Shown here piece after piece: positions 37,462 through 40,517 of a stretch of 40,517 nucleotides of DNA (the first letter of the stretch is position 1; every line of letters begins with the position of its first letter). The stretch spans positions 1-40,517 of the forward strand of contig NZ_JALJRK010000048.1 of NCBI RefSeq assembly GCF_024519725.1, read 5' to 3'. This DNA comes from Microvirga sp. Mcv34. GTDB taxonomy: Bacteria > Pseudomonadota > Alphaproteobacteria > Rhizobiales > Beijerinckiaceae. A model generated the notes under the pieces. That model was given only the letters and a program-made list of their open reading frames with translations, did not search any database and was not told where the DNA came from. The translations under genes were made by a program, and so were the position numbers.

Positions 37462-37490
37462 GCATTGGACCGCCGAAGCGGTGTGGGTGC

Positions 37491-37519
37491 GGTTTAAGGG
37501 TGGCCCCGCCCCCTGTCAA
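37491..37519 (-). promoter_or_regulatory. Promoter of tRNA-Asp
   Basis: Consensus -35 TTGACA (37514-37519), a 17-nt GC-rich spacer, and TAAACC (37491-37496; TTAAAC with a 16-nt spacer is equivalent). Transcription would start near 37484, about 23 nt before the mature tRNA. Confidence 0.6.
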
Positions 37520-37584
37520 GCGCTGAATGCGATCGTTCCGGAAAGCCCGCACCGAAGGGAATTCCTCCGACGCTTAGGCGCCGC

Positions 37585-38103
37585 TCACTCGCCCGCCGAG
37601 GCCTCGCCCGTCCCCTTCAGGGACGACAGCACCCGGTCGCATTCGTAGAGCTCCTCAAGGGCAACCTTGAGCTCACGCAGAGCCTCCGAGGACAGCCCCT
37701 GCCGTAGAGGCAGGCGATCCGAATCCTCGTCCTCATAGGGCTGGGTTCCATTCGCCGGGGACAGGTCCTCTGCGGATTCCTGGCCGGATCCTTGGGGAAT
37801 CGAGGCAACGCTCTGCTCGCCGCGTCCGATCGCCTGGACGAAGCGAACCCCCTCCTCCTTCAGGATTCGCTGCACACCCTTGATCGTATAACCTTCGCCG
37901 TAGAGGAAGTGACGGATCCCCTTGAGAAGGTCGATATCGTCCGGGCGGTAATATCGCCGTCCGCCGCCGCGCTTCAGGGGCTTGATATGGCTGAAGCGGG
38001 TTTCCCAGAAGCGCAGCACGTGCTGGGGCACATCGAGGTCTTCGGCGACCTCGCTGATCGTGCGGAATGCGTCGGGGCTCTTGTCCATGACGCCACTCGC
38101 CAT
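37585..38103 (-). CDS. MerR family transcriptional regulator
   Basis: A 172-aa protein with an N-terminal winged helix-turn-helix ([47 protein letters not shown], about residues 14-60) and the second wing [22 protein letters not shown]. No effector-binding cysteines of the metal-sensing MerR type are visible. The C-terminal half is acidic with a short terminal helix ([21 protein letters not shown]). It lies 7 nt after ihfA. An ihfA-merR-tRNA order after plsX-fabH is common in alphaproteobacteria (recollection). The regulated genes are unknown. Confidence 0.93.
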   Translation of the reverse strand: MASGVMDKSPDAFRTISEVAEDLDVPQHVLRFWETRFSHIKPLKRGGGRRYYRPDDIDLLKGIRHFLYGEGYTIKGVQRILKEEGVRFVQAIGRGEQSVASIPQGSGQESAEDLSPANGTQPYEDEDSDRLPLRQGLSSEALRELKVALEELYECDRVLSSLKGTGEASAGE

Positions 38104-38110
38104 CGCCGGA

Positions 38111-38422
38111 TCAATCCTCGCCTTCGAAGGTCTCGCCGTTGATGTGCGCCTTCAGGACGTTCGAAGGCTTGAAAACCATGACACGGCGGGGATCGATCGG
38201 AACCTCGACGCCCGTCTTGGGATTACGGCCGACCCGCTCTCCCTTGCTGCGCACGATGAAGGAGCCGAAGGACGACAGCTTGACGGTCTCACCGGCGGCC
38301 AGGCTGTCGCAGATCTCGGCCAAGACCCGCTCCACCAGTTCAGCCGATTCGGTCCGCGAGAGCCCCACCTTCTGGTAGACGGCCTCACTCAGATCCGCTC
38401 TCGTTATCGTCTTGCCAGCCAT
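38111..38422 (-). CDS. ihfA: Integration host factor alpha subunit
   Basis: IHF is the sequence-specific DNA-bending heterodimer. In 103 aa the HU/IHF fold is clear: the helical [30 protein letters not shown] and the DNA-binding arm [26 protein letters not shown], with the intercalating Pro in the arm. The GGGGAG Shine-Dalgarno lies just upstream of ATG 38422. The alpha assignment rests on sequence and on the plsX-fabH-ihfA order. Confidence 0.96.
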   Translation of the reverse strand: MAGKTITRADLSEAVYQKVGLSRTESAELVERVLAEICDSLAAGETVKLSSFGSFIVRSKGERVGRNPKTGVEVPIDPRRVMVFKPSNVLKAHINGETFEGED

Positions 38423-38469
38423 TGAGCTCCCCAGCGCGAATGAGTTCGTTGGTCTTGTCGTCCTGGACG

Positions 38470-38498
38470 ACGCTATGCAGATGGCTCCCTATGGTCAA
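38470..38498 (-). promoter_or_regulatory. Putative promoter for ihfA-merR
   Basis: TTGACC (38493-38498), a 17-nt spacer and TAGCGT (38470-38475), about 50 nt upstream of ihfA in the 130-bp fabH-ihfA gap. The -35 is good and the -10 poor. Confidence 0.35.
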
Positions 38499-38552
38499 CC
38501 GCCAAGGTCGATAGACCGGATACCACCAGAGTCGATACCTTCTACCGGCGGA

Positions 38553-39530
38553 CTACCAGCGGATCAGCGCGCTGCCCCAGGTGAAGCCGCCGCCGATCGC
38601 CTCGATCATCACGAGATCCCCGTCCTTGATCCGCCCGTCCTTTCGGGCGGTATCCAACGCGAGGGGAATCGACGCCGCCGACGTGTTGCCGTGTTTGTTG
38701 ACGGTGATGACGACCTTCTCCGGTGCGATGCCCAGCTTGTCGGCACTCGCCGTGATGATGCGCTTGTTGGCCTGATGCGGCACGAACCACTTCAGCTCCT
38801 CGGCGCTCGTGCCGGTCGCCTTGAATGCATCCTGGACGACATCCGCCACCATGCCGACGGCGAACTTGAAGACCTCGCGGCCCTCCATCTTCAGAACGCC
38901 CGTCGTCTTCGTCGAGCCTGGACCGCCATCGACATAGAGCTTGTCCCGGTAGCGACCGTCGGACCGCAGATGCGAGGTCAGGACGCCCCGGTCGGAAGAC
39001 GTGCCTTCCCCCTCCTGGGCCTCGAGCACGATAGCCCCGGCGCCGTCCCCGAACAGCACGCAGGTCGTCCGGTCGTTCCAGTCGAGAATACGGGAGAAGG
39101 TCTCGGCGCCGACAACCAGGGCGCGTTTGTGCGAACCGGACTGCAGGAACTTGTCTGCCGTCGCCACCGCATAGACGAATCCGGTGCAGACGGCCTGGAG
39201 ATCGAAGGCTGCCCCGTGCGTCATGCCGATGCCGGTCTGGATCATCGTGGCCGTCGAGGGGAAGGTGTAGTCCGGCGTCGAAGTGGCGCAGATGACCAGG
39301 TCGATATCGTCGGCGTGGAGACCTGCATCCGCCAGGGCGGCTTGCGCTGCCTTGATTCCGAGGACGGATGTGGTCTCGTCTTCTTCAGCGATATGGCGCT
39401 CCTCAATACCGGTCCGCTGCACGATCCAGTCGTGCGAGGTGTCCACCAGCTTCTCGAGGTCCTGGTTTGTCAGCTTGCGTCTCGGCAGGTACGAGCCGAC
39501 GCCGCGTACGACGGAACGAATGCGTTTCAA
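38553..39530 (-). CDS. fabH: 3-oxoacyl-[acyl-carrier-protein] synthase III (KAS III)
   Basis: FabH starts fatty acid synthesis by condensing acetyl-CoA with malonyl-ACP. The 325-aa protein shows the catalytic Cys in [13 protein letters not shown] (near residue 114), His in [12 protein letters not shown] (near 249) and Asn in [15 protein letters not shown] (near 279), closing with [13 protein letters not shown]. The start is TTG 39530: no ATG is available, and a strong GAGGAAGG lies 6 nt upstream, overlapping the plsX stop. The TTG may keep expression low. Confidence 0.97.
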   Translation of the reverse strand: MKRIRSVVRGVGSYLPRRKLTNQDLEKLVDTSHDWIVQRTGIEERHIAEEDETTSVLGIKAAQAALADAGLHADDIDLVICATSTPDYTFPSTATMIQTGIGMTHGAAFDLQAVCTGFVYAVATADKFLQSGSHKRALVVGAETFSRILDWNDRTTCVLFGDGAGAIVLEAQEGEGTSSDRGVLTSHLRSDGRYRDKLYVDGGPGSTKTTGVLKMEGREVFKFAVGMVADVVQDAFKATGTSAEELKWFVPHQANKRIITASADKLGIAPEKVVITVNKHGNTSAASIPLALDTARKDGRIKDGDLVMIEAIGGGFTWGSALIRW

Positions 39531-39542
39531 GATGCGCCTTCC

Positions 39543-40517
39543 TCAGGCCGATTGGCCCACCGGGTCATGATCGAGCATGCTCCGGATTGTGTTCATCAAT
39601 TCAAAATGCGCCATGTCGTAGGCGACGTCGATGGCGCTGGCGAAGCCAAGATCATCCGTTCCGCCGTGGCTTTTGACGACGACTCCTTCAAGTCCCAGGA
39701 AGACGCCGCCATTGACCTTGCGGGGGTCCATCTTGTCACGCAGAGCGTTAAAGGCCTGTTTCGCAAACAGATAGCCGATTTTCGCCATCAGGGTGCGACT
39801 CATGGCCGAGCGAAGGTACTGGGCGATCTGCTTGGCCGTTCCCTCGGCGGTCTTCAGGGCGATATTACCCGTGAAACCTTCAGTCACGACCACATCGACG
39901 GTACCCTTCCCGAGATCGTCCCCTTCGACGAAGCCGCGATAATCGAGGTGCGGGAGGTTCGCTTCCCTCAGGATCCGGCTCGCTTCCTTGACGGCCTCGA
40001 TACCCTTGATCTCTTCCGTGCCGACATTGAGCAGGCCGACGGTCGGGCGATCCAGATCGAACACGATGCGCGCCATGGCGGCGCCCATGATCGCCATATC
40101 CACAAGGTGCCCCGCATCGGCCCCAATCGTCGCACCGACATCGAGCACGATGCTCTCGCCCCGCATAGTGGGCCACATGCAGGCGATGGCCGGGCGTTCG
40201 ATATGGGCCATGGTCTTGAGGCAGACCTTGGCCGTCGCCATCAGGGCGCCGGTATTGCCTGCCGACACAGCCGCATCCGCCTCTCCGTCCCGGACGGCCT
40301 GGACGGCCCTCCACATGGAAGATTTGCCCCGCCCCATCCGAATGGCCTGGCTGGGCTTCTCGTCCATGGCGATGGCGATATCGGTATGGCGAAGCTCCGT
40401 GGCTTCCTTCAGCTTGGGATGGGCGTTCAGGAGGGGCGCAACAATCGTTTCATTGCCGAACATCAGGAAACGGAGATCCGGGTGGCGCTCCAAGGCCAAG
40501 GCTGCGCCCGGGATTAC
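39543..40517 (-). CDS. plsX: Phosphate acyltransferase PlsX (5' end outside the window)
   Basis: PlsX converts acyl-ACP to acyl phosphate, the acyl donor for PlsY in phospholipid synthesis. About 324 residues are visible, opening in frame at the edge with [23 protein letters not shown]; the N-terminal SLDAMGGD motif lies beyond it. Conserved parts include [60 protein letters not shown] and [16 protein letters not shown]. Its TGA is 10 nt before the fabH TTG and its tail supplies the fabH ribosome site, so the two are coupled. Confidence 0.97.
   Translation of the reverse strand, partial: VIPGAALALERHPDLRFLMFGNETIVAPLLNAHPKLKEATELRHTDIAIAMDEKPSQAIRMGRGKSSMWRAVQAVRDGEADAAVSAGNTGALMATAKVCLKTMAHIERPAIACMWPTMRGESIVLDVGATIGADAGHLVDMAIMGAAMARIVFDLDRPTVGLLNVGTEEIKGIEAVKEASRILREANLPHLDYRGFVEGDDLGKGTVDVVVTEGFTGNIALKTAEGTAKQIAQYLRSAMSRTLMAKIGYLFAKQAFNALRDKMDPRKVNGGVFLGLEGVVVKSHGGTDDLGFASAIDVAYDMAHFELMNTIRSMLDHDPVGQSA

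Noticed and set aside
1..40517. CRISPR array, insertion sequence, prophage or defence island
   Set aside because: No regular spaced repeats, transposase, integrase, phage structural gene or defence-type nuclease is visible. Apart from small pockets, the window is conserved core genome.

Overview
This is a GC-rich chromosomal window from an alphaproteobacterium, most likely a Hyphomicrobiales member close to Methylobacteriaceae (Microvirga-like). That placement is inferred from gene order, a short ProRS without an editing insertion, RNase J, an S2 protein with a C-terminal extension, and GTTC-N7-GTTC LexA sites. Every protein gene I can support lies on the minus strand, so the biological order runs from high to low coordinates. 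Both ends are cut: plsX lacks its first codons at the right edge and lpxD has only its first 28 codons at the left edge.

In transcription order: (1) plsX, fabH, ihfA and a MerR-type regulator (40517-37585), then tRNA-Asp (37461-37385) and a small membrane protein of the iron-permease family (37200-36772). (2) The 14-gene respiratory complex I operon nuoABCDEFGHIJKLMN (36597-21476). All subunits read cleanly except nuoH, which has a frameshift near its 5' end. (3) birA, rnj, mce, a DUF1467 membrane protein, proS, lolC and lolD (21473-14490). These are tightly packed except for a 392-bp gap before proS, which holds a candidate plus-strand structured small RNA. (4) A 33-residue membrane peptide behind two tandem LexA (SOS) boxes, followed by dnaE (14298-10605) and an orphan small ORF. 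(5) rpsB, tsf, pyrH, frr, uppS, cdsA, dxr, rseP, bamA and lpxD (10177-1): the translation, isoprenoid, phospholipid and envelope cluster conserved in alphaproteobacteria.

Most of the window is conserved housekeeping DNA: energy conversion, protein synthesis, membrane lipid synthesis, outer-membrane assembly and lipoprotein export. The least ordinary element is at 14197-14349. A 33-residue single-span peptide with a good ribosome binding site sits behind two perfect GTTC-N7-GTTC motifs whose starts are 21 bp (about two helical turns) apart. Its size, topology and control resemble SidA, the SOS-induced division inhibitor of Caulobacter, and it lies directly upstream of dnaE. Other points of interest are a BamA with only four visible POTRA repeats, the nuoH frameshift, a plus-strand sRNA with a GAAA-loop terminator, a helix-hairpin-helix tail on ribosomal protein S2, a histidine-rich loop in NuoL, and palindromic repeats inside the nuo operon.
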